Origin: Rhodospirillales bacterium
Lineage (GTDB): Bacteria > Pseudomonadota > Alphaproteobacteria > Rhodospirillales > Casp-alpha2
NCBI GenBank assembly: GCA_021775095.1
Contig: JAJFII010000010.1
Span: 1 to 64,000 of the forward strand
Reading direction: 5' to 3'
Length of the DNA: 64,000 nucleotides
The stretch's first letter is position 1. The number at the start of each line of letters is the position of its first letter. The position numbers and the translations under genes were made by a program. Positions 37,622-46,679 of this stretch are shown here, piece by piece. The notes beneath the pieces were generated by a model that was not told the DNA's origin, did no database searches, and saw only the letters and a program-made list of their open reading frames with translations.

Positions 37622-38580
37622 ATGCAAAAGTACCGTTTCAAAATCCGCTCTCTCACGGGTTTGCTGGCATTGGCGGTGTTGAGTGGTTGTGCGGGAACGC
37701 CCATGACCACGCAACTCCTGGCGTCACCTCCGCACGGGGTGCCGGCATCTGTGGAATTGACCGACGTACCCTTCTTCCCGCAGACGCCTTTGTTTTGCGG
37801 GCCAGCCGCCCCAGCCACTGCTTTGAATACAACCGGGCTCACTACCGAGCCCGATGTCCTTGCGCAAAGACTCTACACACCGGGACGCGAAGGCACCCTG
37901 CAGACCGAAATCATCACCGGGGGCCGCCGACAAGGTCGGCTTGCCCTGCGGCTCCGCACTCTGAGCCAAGCGTTCGTGAACCTTGCCCAGGGGCGACCCG
38001 TTTTAATCTTGCAGAATCTGGCGCTTGATATCGCGCCGCGGTGACATTACGCCGTTGTCGTCGGCTATGACCTGCCGGACGAAACGGTGTCATTGCGGTC
38101 CGGCACAACGTTCAGGAAAGTGATGGCGATGAAAACGTTTGAACATACCTGGAGGAGATCCGGGCATTGGGGCGTCGCTTTCGTTGGACCCGACGGTCCC
38201 GTACTGGACAGTACGCCCTTATCGGAATGGCTGCAGGAAGCCAACGGGCTCGCACGCGCCGGTCGTCAGACGGAGGCATTAACGGCCTTTCACTTCGCCG
38301 CTCGGCATTGGCCGGATGCGGGGGCACCTTATATTTCGGCCGCCAACATTTTGATTGAAACAAACCGCATGCAGGACGCAAAGATACTTCTGCACACCGC
38401 GTGCAACGCGAGCCGCAAAACCCCATGGCGCTCAATAACCTGGCGTTTGTGCAGATGCGCCTAGGCGAGCTCGATGAGGCGGAACGGAACGCGCTGAAGG
38501 CCGTTGAAGCTGGCGGCAAAACCCAAGGCACGGCTAAGGAAACCCTGATGAAAATCCGAGCACAAAAGCAGAGCAGTTAA
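37622..38580 (+). pseudogene. PA2778-family C39-like peptidase, broken by a stop and a frameshift
   Basis: The gene encodes a lipoprotein signal (LLALAVLSGC), a C39-like peptidase domain with the catalytic cysteine in FFPQTPLFCGPAA, and a TPR-type tail. A TGA at 38042-38044 stands where the family has Trp, directly before the catalytic-histidine segment HYAVVVGYD. The same frame then continues for 140 codons. Near 38400 a single-base frameshift moves the end (NPMALNNLAFVQMRLGELDE) into another frame that stops at 38580. Everything else of the gene is present, so decay is recent. Read literally, only the N-terminal half is made. Confidence 0.85.
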
Positions 38581-38586
38581 AAAATT

Positions 38587-38635
38587 TTGTCGGACAACGA
38601 ACGTTTCGCGATCTGTGCAATATGCGACAGCGCGA
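38587..38635 (+). repeat. 49-bp direct repeat, copy 2
   Basis: This second copy of the repeat at 36873 begins six bases after the stop of the PA2778 pseudogene. The rest of 38581-38845 has no gene; a segment near 38650 (AGGATTGAACCC) looks like the T-arm complement of a tRNA but lacks the other arms. Confidence 0.7.
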
Positions 38636-38845
38636 CCCCCGCATTACATCGCTAGCCAGAGGATTGAACCCAAGAACTCAAAACAACATCTTCCCCTAAC
38701 CTTAAAGGAGCGGCAGAAAGTTTGGGGAAAAGACCAATAAAAGGTAATGATATCAATGGAATTGAAAAATAATGCCCTGCGGCGGACATAACCCACCGGT
38801 CCACAGGTTTTTAATCGCCCATCTGCCAGGCCGCCACACCGAAAA

Positions 38846-39082
38846 TTACGGTGCTGGCTTAACTCGAATTTTATTTTTGTTGACCCTAGTGCCATGTAAT
38901 TTTTCGACAGCAATCATCGCGTCATCCGCGAGTTCCATCTCGACAAATCCAAAGCCTTTTGAAGTACCGCTCTTGTCATCCAGGACAAGCGTGCAGGCCG
39001 TAACAGTGCCATGCGCTTTGAATAAGTTTTCTAAACTTTGTTCGTCAAAATCCCGTGGCAGGTTCAGGGCAATCAGTTTCAT
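38846..39082 (-). CDS. RRM-type RNA-binding protein
   Basis: The 78-residue protein is a single RNA recognition motif, with RNP2 (LIALNLP) at the N-terminus and RNP1 (KGFGFVEM) near residue 45. Small bacterial RRM proteins of this type bind single-stranded RNA and are often cold- or stress-induced. The aromatic RNP1 positions are conserved, so binding should be functional. It is a single gene. Confidence 0.9.
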   Translation of the reverse strand: MKLIALNLPRDFDEQSLENLFKAHGTVTACTLVLDDKSGTSKGFGFVEMELADDAMIAVEKLHGTRVNKNKIRVKPAP

Positions 39083-39166
39083 TTAGGCTCCGATAACAAT
39101 AAAAAAAGTGAGGCATTAACCTGTCCTATCACGATACATCTTTTACGCCGCAAAGTCCGTTGCTAA

Positions 39167-39571
39167 CTAAAACTTCAATGATTTGACCGTTCCGGTAATG
39201 CCCAGAGCTGCTTTGGTCGCTTGTATTGTGTTGTTTAATTCCGTTAACTTCTGCTGCGCGACAGCTTCTTCCTGCTCATTTTCCGCCCCGTTCTCTGCTT
39301 GTTCAAATTGAAGATGATCGAGCTTCGATTTTATCCGACCTCGCTCTACCAGATCGTTAGTGAGGTTCAGTTGCGCCTTCTCAAAGGTCATCTCTTCAAT
39401 ATTTAAATCAAGAGATTGAAGCTCCGTGATATCAGGCAATTGATTGCAGAAACCATAAACGATTTTATTGTGGCGATACCCATGCGTCTCGAGCTTGCAT
39501 TTTTTCTTAATCTCGTTGACTTGTAGGCGATAGTCAGTTTGCGGCTTGGGCGTGAGTTTGAAGCTTTGCAT
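39167..39571 (-). CDS. Hypothetical protein, 134 aa
   Basis: This is a soluble, charged protein. The first 60 residues contain YRLQVNEIKKKCKLETHGYR and a few cysteines; the rest (about 60-125) is strongly helical and Glu/Gln-rich, probably a coiled coil. I recognise no family. ATG 39571 follows an AGGCG nine bases upstream; a start nine codons earlier is possible. It is the last gene before the tRNA-Phe fragment. Confidence 0.55.
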   Translation of the reverse strand: MQSFKLTPKPQTDYRLQVNEIKKKCKLETHGYRHNKIVYGFCNQLPDITELQSLDLNIEEMTFEKAQLNLTNDLVERGRIKSKLDHLQFEQAENGAENEQEEAVAQQKLTELNNTIQATKAALGITGTVKSLKF

Positions 39572-40150
39572 TGGGTTTCGCCTGTTTGAACTGTGCATTC
39601 ATTTGAGAAAGCCATAAAGAAAAGGCCCCCGGCATCGCCGCTCAGGTCTTTCGAAAAATGCTGCCCGGGGACGGGCTTGAACCACCAACTCGGGGATTTT
39701 CAAGGACCTGCTTGTGTGAAAAAGTGATGAATTTCAACGCTTTTATCAAGGTTAAAATAATCTGCATAAAAAGTGCAGGAATCAGATTGAGTAGTGATTT
39801 AGGTATAGGCAACTAAAAATTTTAGTCAACCGAGATCGGTCACTCCCCTATCGTCTTCGTGAAATGCGATAGCAGAGCCCATTCGTTTATCCAGTGAACG
39901 TCAAACCGTTTGGTGTTATGCGAGAAATTCAACCTGATCAAATTAACAACAGTGCATCGGCATGTCACGTAGCGGTTGATTTTTCAATTTCAATCCCGTG
40001 CAAAGCTTCGGGCACCATCCGTTTTCATAATTTTACTTACATGAGTTCTGGCGACCGGACATGGTTACCAGGAGTCAATAAACCCTGGGGACATGGCTTA
40101 CCCTAAATTCCCGTTTTCTGGTGATTGAGCCCGATTGGCCAAAGTCAGCC
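39572..40150. other. Gap holding the left tRNA-derived fragment
   Basis: No protein gene is supported. The stretch carries the tRNA-Phe 3' fragment at 39662-39703 and AT-rich sequence around 39720-39840. It marks the presumed left boundary of an old integrated element. Confidence 0.5.
39662..39703 (-). pseudogene. tRNA-Phe 3' fragment (candidate att site)
   Basis: These 42 bases match the 3' half of the intact tRNA-Phe at 58656-58731 in the same orientation, gap-free with about six mismatches. They cover the anticodon 3' side, the T-arm (GGTGG-TTCAAGC-CCGTC, still foldable) and the acceptor 3' strand CCCGGGCA. The 5' half of a tRNA is not present beyond 39704. Such 3' ends of tRNAs are left at the far border when an integrase uses the tRNA gene as attachment site. 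Confidence 0.65.
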
Positions 40151-41422
40151 TTACGGCGCTTCCGACGTTTCAGATAACGGGAGCTCCGCAGCATCAGTTG
40201 CACCCGACAGGGGGTCGACGCCTGAAACCGTTTGTGCGACCCGAATGCTGTCGACGAATTGAACGCGATCTTCGACAAGCGGCGCGGCGCGTTTATGTAG
40301 CCGGTAAAAGGCATACACAGCCATACTTGAATGAACGAATGCCGAATAGGCGAACAGCATATTAATGCCAAAATAACGCATGGTTGCAGACGCAATCAGC
40401 GGCCCAATTACCGCTCCAATTGCGAAGATCAACAACAAACCACTGGCCGCTTCGACAAACCCGTCTTCTTCAACAAAATCGTTCAAATGGGCAACCGATA
40501 ACGCATACAGGGGAAATGCAAAAAACCCGAATACCGCACCCGCAGCGAGAAATCCGACCTCCCAGTTGCGGTCAATAAGTGACAAGCCAATACCGGCGAT
40601 GGCAGCGCCAAAACAGGACAGTATAATGACGGTGCGGCGGTCGATATGGTCTGAAAGCCTGCCGAGTGGGTATTGACCAACGGCACCGGATATGACGACA
40701 ACACTCATAAAAATAGCAATCGATGCGACACTGCCGCCATCCTGCTGGGCAAAAACCGGCGCTAAGGCCCAGAACGAACCATTTGCCAGTCCGACTGTCA
40801 GGCATCCGATGAAACCGACCGGAGAAATCCTGAACAGATAACCGGCTCGAATGCGCACTATGGCAAGCGGTTGGGGGGCTGATGCTTTGGTTAAGGCAAC
40901 GGGAACAGCAGCGAGAGAAACAAGAATGGAAGCCAGCCCAAACAAAGCGAAGGCGCGCGGATCGGCGAATGTCAGCATCATTTGCCCGATCGTAATAACG
41001 GTTAGATTGGTGATCGTGTATATTGAGAAGACCAGACCGCGCGTGTCGTTGGTCGATTTCTCATTCAGCCAACTCTCGATGACCATATAAAGGGTGGCAA
41101 AACAAAATCCGGTGACGCCCCGGATCACCCACCAAATTTCGGGCTCGAGGAACAGGGCGTGAAGAATGGATGCCGTAGAGCCGATTGAAACCGCCGCCGT
41201 AAAGACCCGAATATGCCCGACGCGCTTGACCAAACGTGCACCGAGAATACAGCCGAGCGCAAATCCGACATAGTAGGATGACCCCAGAATCCCGATATTG
41301 AGAGAGCCAAATTCTTCGAGGCCAGCCCGTACCGGCAGCAACGTTCCCTGAAGGCCATTTCCCATCAGCAACAGGGCAACACTCAACAGAAGGGCCGCGA
41401 TGGGTGCTATTACAGTTGCCAC
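40151..41422 (-). CDS. MFS transporter (YcaD-like)
   Basis: The 423-residue protein has twelve predicted membrane helices, with GARLVKRVGHIRVF between helices 2 and 3 and GRLSDHIDRRTVII in the second half, typical MFS loops. The VIESWLNEKSTNDTRG stretch points to the YcaD-like subgroup, whose substrates are unknown. A hydrophilic C-terminal tail of about 45 residues is extra. The start appears to be GTG at 41422. No neighbour gives a substrate hint. Confidence 0.88.
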   Translation of the reverse strand: MATVIAPIAALLLSVALLLMGNGLQGTLLPVRAGLEEFGSLNIGILGSSYYVGFALGCILGARLVKRVGHIRVFTAAVSIGSTASILHALFLEPEIWWVIRGVTGFCFATLYMVIESWLNEKSTNDTRGLVFSIYTITNLTVITIGQMMLTFADPRAFALFGLASILVSLAAVPVALTKASAPQPLAIVRIRAGYLFRISPVGFIGCLTVGLANGSFWALAPVFAQQDGGSVASIAIFMSVVVISGAVGQYPLGRLSDHIDRRTVIILSCFGAAIAGIGLSLIDRNWEVGFLAAGAVFGFFAFPLYALSVAHLNDFVEEDGFVEAASGLLLIFAIGAVIGPLIASATMRYFGINMLFAYSAFVHSSMAVYAFYRLHKRAAPLVEDRVQFVDSIRVAQTVSGVDPLSGATDAAELPLSETSEAP

Positions 41423-41818
41423 GGTTGCGTTAATCTTTCGTAATAAATCCGAAGGGCGTGAGGGTGAATGTAGCAGGTGAACAATGAAAAATTAAGGTCT
41501 GCGTTTCCAATAAAGTGATAATCTGAAATGTCACGCATCAATTGAGCCTGATCTTCAGCGCCGGCAATGGGGATATCCTGGGCACCAATGACCCGCGCCG
41601 CCAGAACCCCCACTAAAAGCAGAAATCCGGGTGAAAACCCAGATCAGAATTTGCGATATTCGCACGATCCGGTATTTTGTCAGGCGCACGGATGCCCGCG
41701 ATGCCGGTAGCGTCCTGCTCAAATTGAACCGTCTTGGCAAAGGTATCGCGGTTTACAGACGGGTCCGCGCCTGGGCGAGGGACACCGGCGACGTTAACGT
41801 CGAGAGTTATGCAAACAT
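41423..41818. other. Gap without recognisable gene
   Basis: Both strands have open frames of 60-75 codons (for example minus 41613-41837), but none has a ribosome-binding site, recognisable family or convincing composition. It is probably decayed mobile-element DNA, like the segments that follow. Confidence 0.4.
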
Positions 41819-42043
41819 CTATAACCGGACCTGGCACTCACTCGTAAGATCCGCGGCGTAAAGGTCCGCACCCCTGAGGTTTGCACCTACATGAGTAGCA
41901 ATAAAGAGTGCCGAAGCCGAGAGGTATTCGTCCCTGAGGTCCTCGCCTTCAAGGTTAATTTCATCGTCCCCATGCAACAGTCGCCAAGTATTCCAAGAGG
42001 AAGAACCCTTTTTCAAGATTTGCAACTGTTTCTTATTGGCCAT
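41819..42043 (-). pseudogene. Truncated pentapeptide-repeat protein
   Basis: The 74-codon frame starts MANKKQLQILKKG, then WNTWRLLHGDDEINLEGEDL, and ends with the pentapeptide-type units GANLRGADLYAADL before running into unrelated sequence. Intact relatives start the same way and then carry many A(D/N)LXX repeats forming a right-handed helix. Only two or three units remain, so this is probably a 5' fragment. Confidence 0.6.
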
Positions 42044-42108
42044 TCAATCCGTCATTTTTCTCGTAGGTGTAATTCAACCGCTTGTTTTCAGCAAGACGGG
42101 CGCATCAC

Positions 42109-42431
42109 ATGATTGACGGCCTGATCGTCAACAACTTTGCCGGTTGCGGCGACGTTTCCCCTGCCATCAAAGCGACCTTTGGGCGCGGACCTGATATGGT
42201 CTGCAACCATGATCTCGTCGCCCTGGCGATCTGGCTTGGGTTGTTGTCGGTTGGGCGGAGCGGGTGCGCGCTCGGGTAATTATGCTGAAGAACGTCGTCG
42301 AGTTCAAAGACTGGCCCCTGCCGCCGAACCAACGACCGGATTCCGCCCGCAGAGGCGAAATCTTCAATCTCTGGGTCGCGGCGCTCAGGGCGCAACTCAT
42401 TTCGCAGAGATCAAACATGACTGTCGAATGA
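42109..42431 (+). pseudogene. Phage-type cytosine-5 DNA methyltransferase remnant
   Basis: The first part (42109-42279) reads DGLIVNNFAGCGDVSPAIK and GRGPDMVCNHDLVALA, the SAM-binding N-terminus of phage-type C5 cytosine methylases (usually VDNFAGGGGASTGIE). The second part (42282-42431), in another frame, reads MLKNVVEFKDWPL and RRGEIFNLWVAALRAQ, which matches the segment after the catalytic region of the same family. The catalytic PC motif and target-recognition region are deleted. Such genes are common cargo of prophages in alphaproteobacteria. Confidence 0.75.
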
Positions 42432-42519
42432 ATAACGAAGACAACAGCGTCGCGCACGGTTTGCGATAGCCGTATCGCCGCGCCGCACGCTCCATCTCGA
42501 AAACCTTGCCCTGACGTCT

Positions 42520-42752
42520 CTATGCGTCATTACCACTACTCGTTGGTATCACCCTCAAACAGGAAACGACCAAGCCCGCAAAATTCAACCGCCAGGGGGG
42601 GAGTCAACATTGGACACCGATAGGGGGTTAAACTTCAATGCCGATTGGCAGTGCAGCATGCCGTCACGCGAGAAGCGGCCTTTTGAACGCCAGATACGCT
42701 GGCGGATGGTGCCGAAGGTGGACTCGGTGGGATCACGGGTCGGATGTCCGAG
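42520..42752 (-). pseudogene. IS256-family transposase 3' remnant
   Basis: The minus strand reads HPTRDPTESTFGTIRQRIWR followed by SKGRFSRDGMLHCQSALK. This is the conserved C-terminal region of IS256/Mutator-type transposases (NPIESTFATVRxRTxxxKGxxSRxxxL), which includes the catalytic glutamate. The preceding DDE domain is missing and the frame is broken upstream near 42750. No terminal inverted repeats were found. It is a relic of an insertion sequence. Confidence 0.7.
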
Positions 42753-42866
42753 CAAAAGGCACTTCGTTCAACAAACGGGTTTCAGACAGCTCGTGCATAG
42801 CGTTAATTTCGGCAGCATCAACAAAATGGTTTCTAAACTTCTTTCAATATTTTGAAATGCAGGAAT

Positions 42867-45236
42867 TCACTCGCCGTAGGGTACCCAGATATTTTTTACT
42901 TGGGTCGCCCGACGCAGGAATTCCTGACTGGAGGCCTGCTCCTGATCAAACCAGTCACGCGCCATTCCGCCCGACACCCATGTTTGTTTCAAATTCACAA
43001 CGGAAGCCTTTTCAACAGCCATGGAACCGGCATGATCGCCAAAATACCACATTGCATCAACTCCGGCATGTTGAGACAGTGTTTGGGACAGCGTATTTTG
43101 ATCTCCTGTGACGATATTCAATACGCCACCGGGTAAATCTGAGGTTTCGAGCACCTGGTATAAATCTGTAGCTGCCAGCGGGTAGGGCTGGGAGGGGATG
43201 GCAACAACGCGGTTTCCTACGGCAATGGCGGGTGCCACGAGAGAAACGAAAGATAACAAAGGTGACTCATTTGGACAAGCGATCCCGATAACGCCAATGG
43301 GTTCCTTCATCGCAATTGCAACTCCGCGAATGGGCACCTGGTGAACAGATCCATCATATTTGTCAGCCCAGGCGGCGTAGGTAAAAAGCCTGTCTATGCT
43401 GGCATCGACCTCCTTCTTGGCAGACCCTTTTCCGGTCATTTGCTTTAGCAAATCCGCAAACTCGTCGGAACGCACAGAAAGATTCTCGGCAATGAAATAG
43501 AGGATCTGAGCACGAGCGTGACCACTCATCTCTGCCCAACTCGCCGCCTTATTTGCAGCTTCTACCGCATCGCGAATATCTTTCCGGTTACCCTCACCGA
43601 CTTGGCCAATAACCTGTGAAGACGCATCGCGGACGGCGCGGTCATAGCCACCATCGGGCCGCTTTTGTTTTCCTCCGATATAGAGCTTGCGCGTTCGATC
43701 CACTTCAGACGGCCGACCCCGGCTCGCTGGATACTGGCTATTTGCCTTCATCGGTTGGGTTGGCTTGAGTTTTTCGAGATAGGTCGGTCGCAGATACTCA
43801 TACATGCCTTCGCGGCCGCCCTCGCGACCGTAGCCGCTTTCTCTGTAGCCGCCAAACCCAGCCGCTGCGTCGAAAAGATTAGTCGAGTTAACCCAAATTA
43901 CACCGGCTTTTATTTTCGGCGCGATGTCGAGCGCCAGATTTACATTTTCCGTCCATATACTTGCCGCAAGGCCGTATCGCGTATTATTGGCAAGGTCAAC
44001 GGCCTCTGCAGGCGTTCGAAAGGTGAGGGCAACAAGGACCGGGCCAAAAATTTCTTCTTGGACAATACGCATGGCCGGTTCTGCCGCCGACAGCAACGTC
44101 GGCGGATAAAAACAACCCCCTTCAGGCAGCGCCGTGGCAGGCTGGTATATCTCAGCGCCTTCTTTGATACCGGCCTTTACCAGTTTTTCTATCCTGTCGC
44201 GTTGGACCGGATCAATAATCGCACCCATGTCGATGTTTTTGTCCATCGGGTTACCAACCCGTAGCCGATCCATCCGGGTCTTTATCTTTGCTAACATCTC
44301 TGCAGCGATGGATTCCTGCATCAACAGCCGCGAACCGGCACAGCAGACCTCCCCTTGATTGAACCAGATGGCATCAACAAGTCCCTCAACCGCCCCGTCA
44401 ATATCGGAATCATCAAAAACGATGAAGGGCGATTTTCCTCCCAACTCCAAGGTGAGTTTCTTACCTTGGCCCGCTGTCTGTTCTCGGATTTTTCGGCCAA
44501 CTTCGGAAGAGCCCGTAAAGGCAACTTTATGGATCTTTTTGTGCCCGGATATCAAAGCACCGGTCTCGCCAGGACCCGTCACGATATTTACCACGCCATT
44601 GGGTAGTCCAGCTTCCTGACACAATTCAGCAAAGCAAAGCGCTGACAAAGGTGTGTACTCGGCCGGCTTCAAAACAACCGTGTTACCCACAGCAAGTGCG
44701 GGCGCAACTTTCCAAGCCAACATTAAGAGAGGAAAGTTCCAGGGTATGATCTGCCCGGCAACACCAACGGCTTGTTGATCCGGAAATTCGGCCTCCAACA
44801 ATTGGGCCCAACCCGCATGGTGATAGAAATGGCGAGCTACCAGTGGAATATCTATGTCGCGTGATTCACGGATCGGTTTTCCATTATCGAGTGTTTCCAG
44901 AACAGCGAGGAGGCGACTGTTCTTCTGAACCAGCCGGGCAAGCGAATAAAGGAACCGCGCCCGTGCCGGGCCACCCACATTTTCCCACGCCGGTTGTGCG
45001 ACCAGTGCGGCATCTACGGCGGCATCTACGTCTTTTTTCGCACCCGCGGATACCTCCGCCAGAAATGCCCCGTTAGCGGGATTGCTTGTCTTAAAAAGCT
45101 GCTTCGGCTTAGTGAATTTACCATTGATAAAATGTCCAAATTTTGCGCCACGATCGGACAACCAATTGCTCGCCTCGCTGCTACTTTCAAGTGCTGATCC
45201 GTAGTCCATTGTTTCGAATGCTTTCAGAATGGTCAT
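42867..45236 (-). CDS. ALDH16-like two-domain aldehyde dehydrogenase
   Basis: This 789-residue protein has two aldehyde dehydrogenase domains. The first (about 20-500) has the cofactor segment QIIPWNFPLLMLAWK, the base in LELGGKSPF and the nucleophile in FNQGEVCCAGSR. The second (about 510-785) has a Rossmann part (GVIGIACPNESPLL) but no LELGGK and no GQxC cysteine, so it is non-catalytic. This layout is that of bacterial ALDH16. It starts 13 bp after deoC, and the pair suggests oxidation of acetaldehyde or a related product of deoxyribose breakdown. I chose ATG 45236 as the first start outside deoC. Confidence 0.88.
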   Translation of the reverse strand: MTILKAFETMDYGSALESSSEASNWLSDRGAKFGHFINGKFTKPKQLFKTSNPANGAFLAEVSAGAKKDVDAAVDAALVAQPAWENVGGPARARFLYSLARLVQKNSRLLAVLETLDNGKPIRESRDIDIPLVARHFYHHAGWAQLLEAEFPDQQAVGVAGQIIPWNFPLLMLAWKVAPALAVGNTVVLKPAEYTPLSALCFAELCQEAGLPNGVVNIVTGPGETGALISGHKKIHKVAFTGSSEVGRKIREQTAGQGKKLTLELGGKSPFIVFDDSDIDGAVEGLVDAIWFNQGEVCCAGSRLLMQESIAAEMLAKIKTRMDRLRVGNPMDKNIDMGAIIDPVQRDRIEKLVKAGIKEGAEIYQPATALPEGGCFYPPTLLSAAEPAMRIVQEEIFGPVLVALTFRTPAEAVDLANNTRYGLAASIWTENVNLALDIAPKIKAGVIWVNSTNLFDAAAGFGGYRESGYGREGGREGMYEYLRPTYLEKLKPTQPMKANSQYPASRGRPSEVDRTRKLYIGGKQKRPDGGYDRAVRDASSQVIGQVGEGNRKDIRDAVEAANKAASWAEMSGHARAQILYFIAENLSVRSDEFADLLKQMTGKGSAKKEVDASIDRLFTYAAWADKYDGSVHQVPIRGVAIAMKEPIGVIGIACPNESPLLSFVSLVAPAIAVGNRVVAIPSQPYPLAATDLYQVLETSDLPGGVLNIVTGDQNTLSQTLSQHAGVDAMWYFGDHAGSMAVEKASVVNLKQTWVSGGMARDWFDQEQASSQEFLRRATQVKNIWVPYGE

Positions 45237-45249
45237 GTGATGGTTCCGA

Positions 45250-46242
45250 TCATGCCAGCGCGTGGCGGTTGGCTGCCGAATATGAGCCGGTATGGTGATG
45301 CTCGAGCTGGCGTTCAATGTCGCCAAGCAGTGAAGAGGCTCCAAATCGAAAAAGGTCAGGATTTAGCCAGTCATTACCGAGCTCTTCCCTGAGCAGGATC
45401 AGATAACTGAGACAGTCCTTCGCCTTGGAAATTCCCCCCGCCGGTTTGTAACCGATACGCACCCCGGTTTGCGCATAAAAATCCCTGATAGCTCTCAGCA
45501 TCACCAAAGTGAAGGGCAAGGTGGCATTCACACCTTCCTTTCCCGTCGATGTCTTAATAAAATCGGCACCAGCCATCATGCAGACCCAAGAAGCGCGAGC
45601 GACATTACTAAGCGTTCCTAACTCGCCGGTGGCCAGGATCGCCTTAACGTGCGCATCTCCACAGGCTTCACGATAATCACGCATCTCGTTGTAAAGTGAG
45701 TTCCAGTCGCCCGTCAGAACATGGCGACGCGAGATGACGATGTCGATCTCCTGTGCGCCGGCAGCGACTGAATCCTGTATTTCCATCACTTTGAGGCGCT
45801 GCGATGAAAGGCCCGCAGGAAACCCCGTCGACACGGCCGCAACTGGAATACCCGATCCTTCGAGCGCTTCAACTGCTGTCGCGACCATTTCGTGATAGAC
45901 GCAGACTGCACCGGTTGTAAGTGCAAGGCTTTTAATTCCCAAGCCTTCTTCCAAAGCGGGCGAAATCGGTTGCTTTGCCTTGGCACAAAGGTGCCGGACA
46001 CGAGCGGGAGTATCATCGCCTGACAATGTTGTGAGGTCCATGCAGCTGACCGCCTTCAATAACCAGGCCGCCTGATGATGTTTTTTGACAGTGCGTCGGC
46101 CAGCAAGTGTGGAACAACGCCGTTCCACAGCACTGCGATTTACACGCAAGCTTCGGATGATTTCGAGATCAAGGTCGAGCCCGGCATTTCTTTTTTGTTC
46201 TACCGACGAAACCTCTGGGATTTTTGATACACCTTTGGTCAT
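45250..46242 (-). CDS. deoC: Deoxyribose-phosphate aldolase
   Basis: The 330-residue DeoC splits 2-deoxyribose 5-phosphate into glyceraldehyde 3-phosphate and acetaldehyde. The Schiff-base lysine lies in DFIKTSTGKEG, and a second active-site lysine in RIGYKPAGGISKAKD; EIDIVISRRHVL and VKAILATGELGT are also conserved. It is longer than E. coli DeoC (259) by an N-terminal extension of about 65 residues, which is common in alphaproteobacteria. Its ATG overlaps the transketolase-fragment stop (ATGA), and the ALDH16-like gene follows. Confidence 0.93.
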   Translation of the reverse strand: MTKGVSKIPEVSSVEQKRNAGLDLDLEIIRSLRVNRSAVERRCSTLAGRRTVKKHHQAAWLLKAVSCMDLTTLSGDDTPARVRHLCAKAKQPISPALEEGLGIKSLALTTGAVCVYHEMVATAVEALEGSGIPVAAVSTGFPAGLSSQRLKVMEIQDSVAAGAQEIDIVISRRHVLTGDWNSLYNEMRDYREACGDAHVKAILATGELGTLSNVARASWVCMMAGADFIKTSTGKEGVNATLPFTLVMLRAIRDFYAQTGVRIGYKPAGGISKAKDCLSYLILLREELGNDWLNPDLFRFGASSLLGDIERQLEHHHTGSYSAANRHALA

Positions 46243-46679
46243 GAGTTCTCCTGCCTTTTAAGGTTGAGGTTCTCAGTAATTCCTTTAGCGATCTTATCAG
46301 GAGTAAGTCCCATTTCATCATAAACTTCTGGGCCAGGACCTGATATCCCAAACTGATCTATTCCAAATACATTATCTTCTGAACGGACATACCGCCCCCA
46401 CCCGAGGCGAGACGCCGCTTCGATGGCAAATCTTGGCACAGAGCCCAAAACCTTTTCGCGGTATGGTGCAGCCTGTTCATCAAAGCGCCGCCAACATGGC
46501 AATGATACGACGGCGGCCCGTATCTTATTTTTGGCGAGCAAAGCACGCGTTTTAACTGCCAAACTAACCTCGGAGCCCGTCGCAACCAAAGTCACATCTC
46601 GTTCACCCTCTGCATCAACAAGCACATATCCACCGCACCGAGACGGCATCGCCATGGAGCGCATCGGCGGGCCGGACAA
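46239..46679 (-). pseudogene. Transketolase C-terminal fragment
   Basis: The 146 codons correspond to the last domain of a transketolase only. They include GGYVLVDAEGERDVTLVATG, SEVSLAVKTRALL and YDEMGLTPDKIAKGITENL. A full enzyme has about 660 residues with thiamine-diphosphate and pyrimidine domains before this part; both are missing. The frame follows directly on the dapA-like start at 46766, so a deletion fused the two genes. It is still coupled by ATGA to deoC, which may be why the open frame survives. The isolated domain is not known to be catalytic. Confidence 0.8.

Noticed and set aside
37177-37842. 221-codon minus-strand frame over the PA2779/PA2778 pair
   Set aside because: The plus strand carries recognisable family sequence; this is its shadow.
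38042-38044. TGA in the PA2778-type gene as selenocysteine or recoding
   Set aside because: Family members have Trp here, not Cys, and a second frameshift follows, so nonsense mutation or sequencing error is simpler.
38640-38680. Possible second tRNA remnant (AGGATTGAACCC)
   Set aside because: Only a T-arm-like stretch is present; no acceptor or anticodon arm can be formed.
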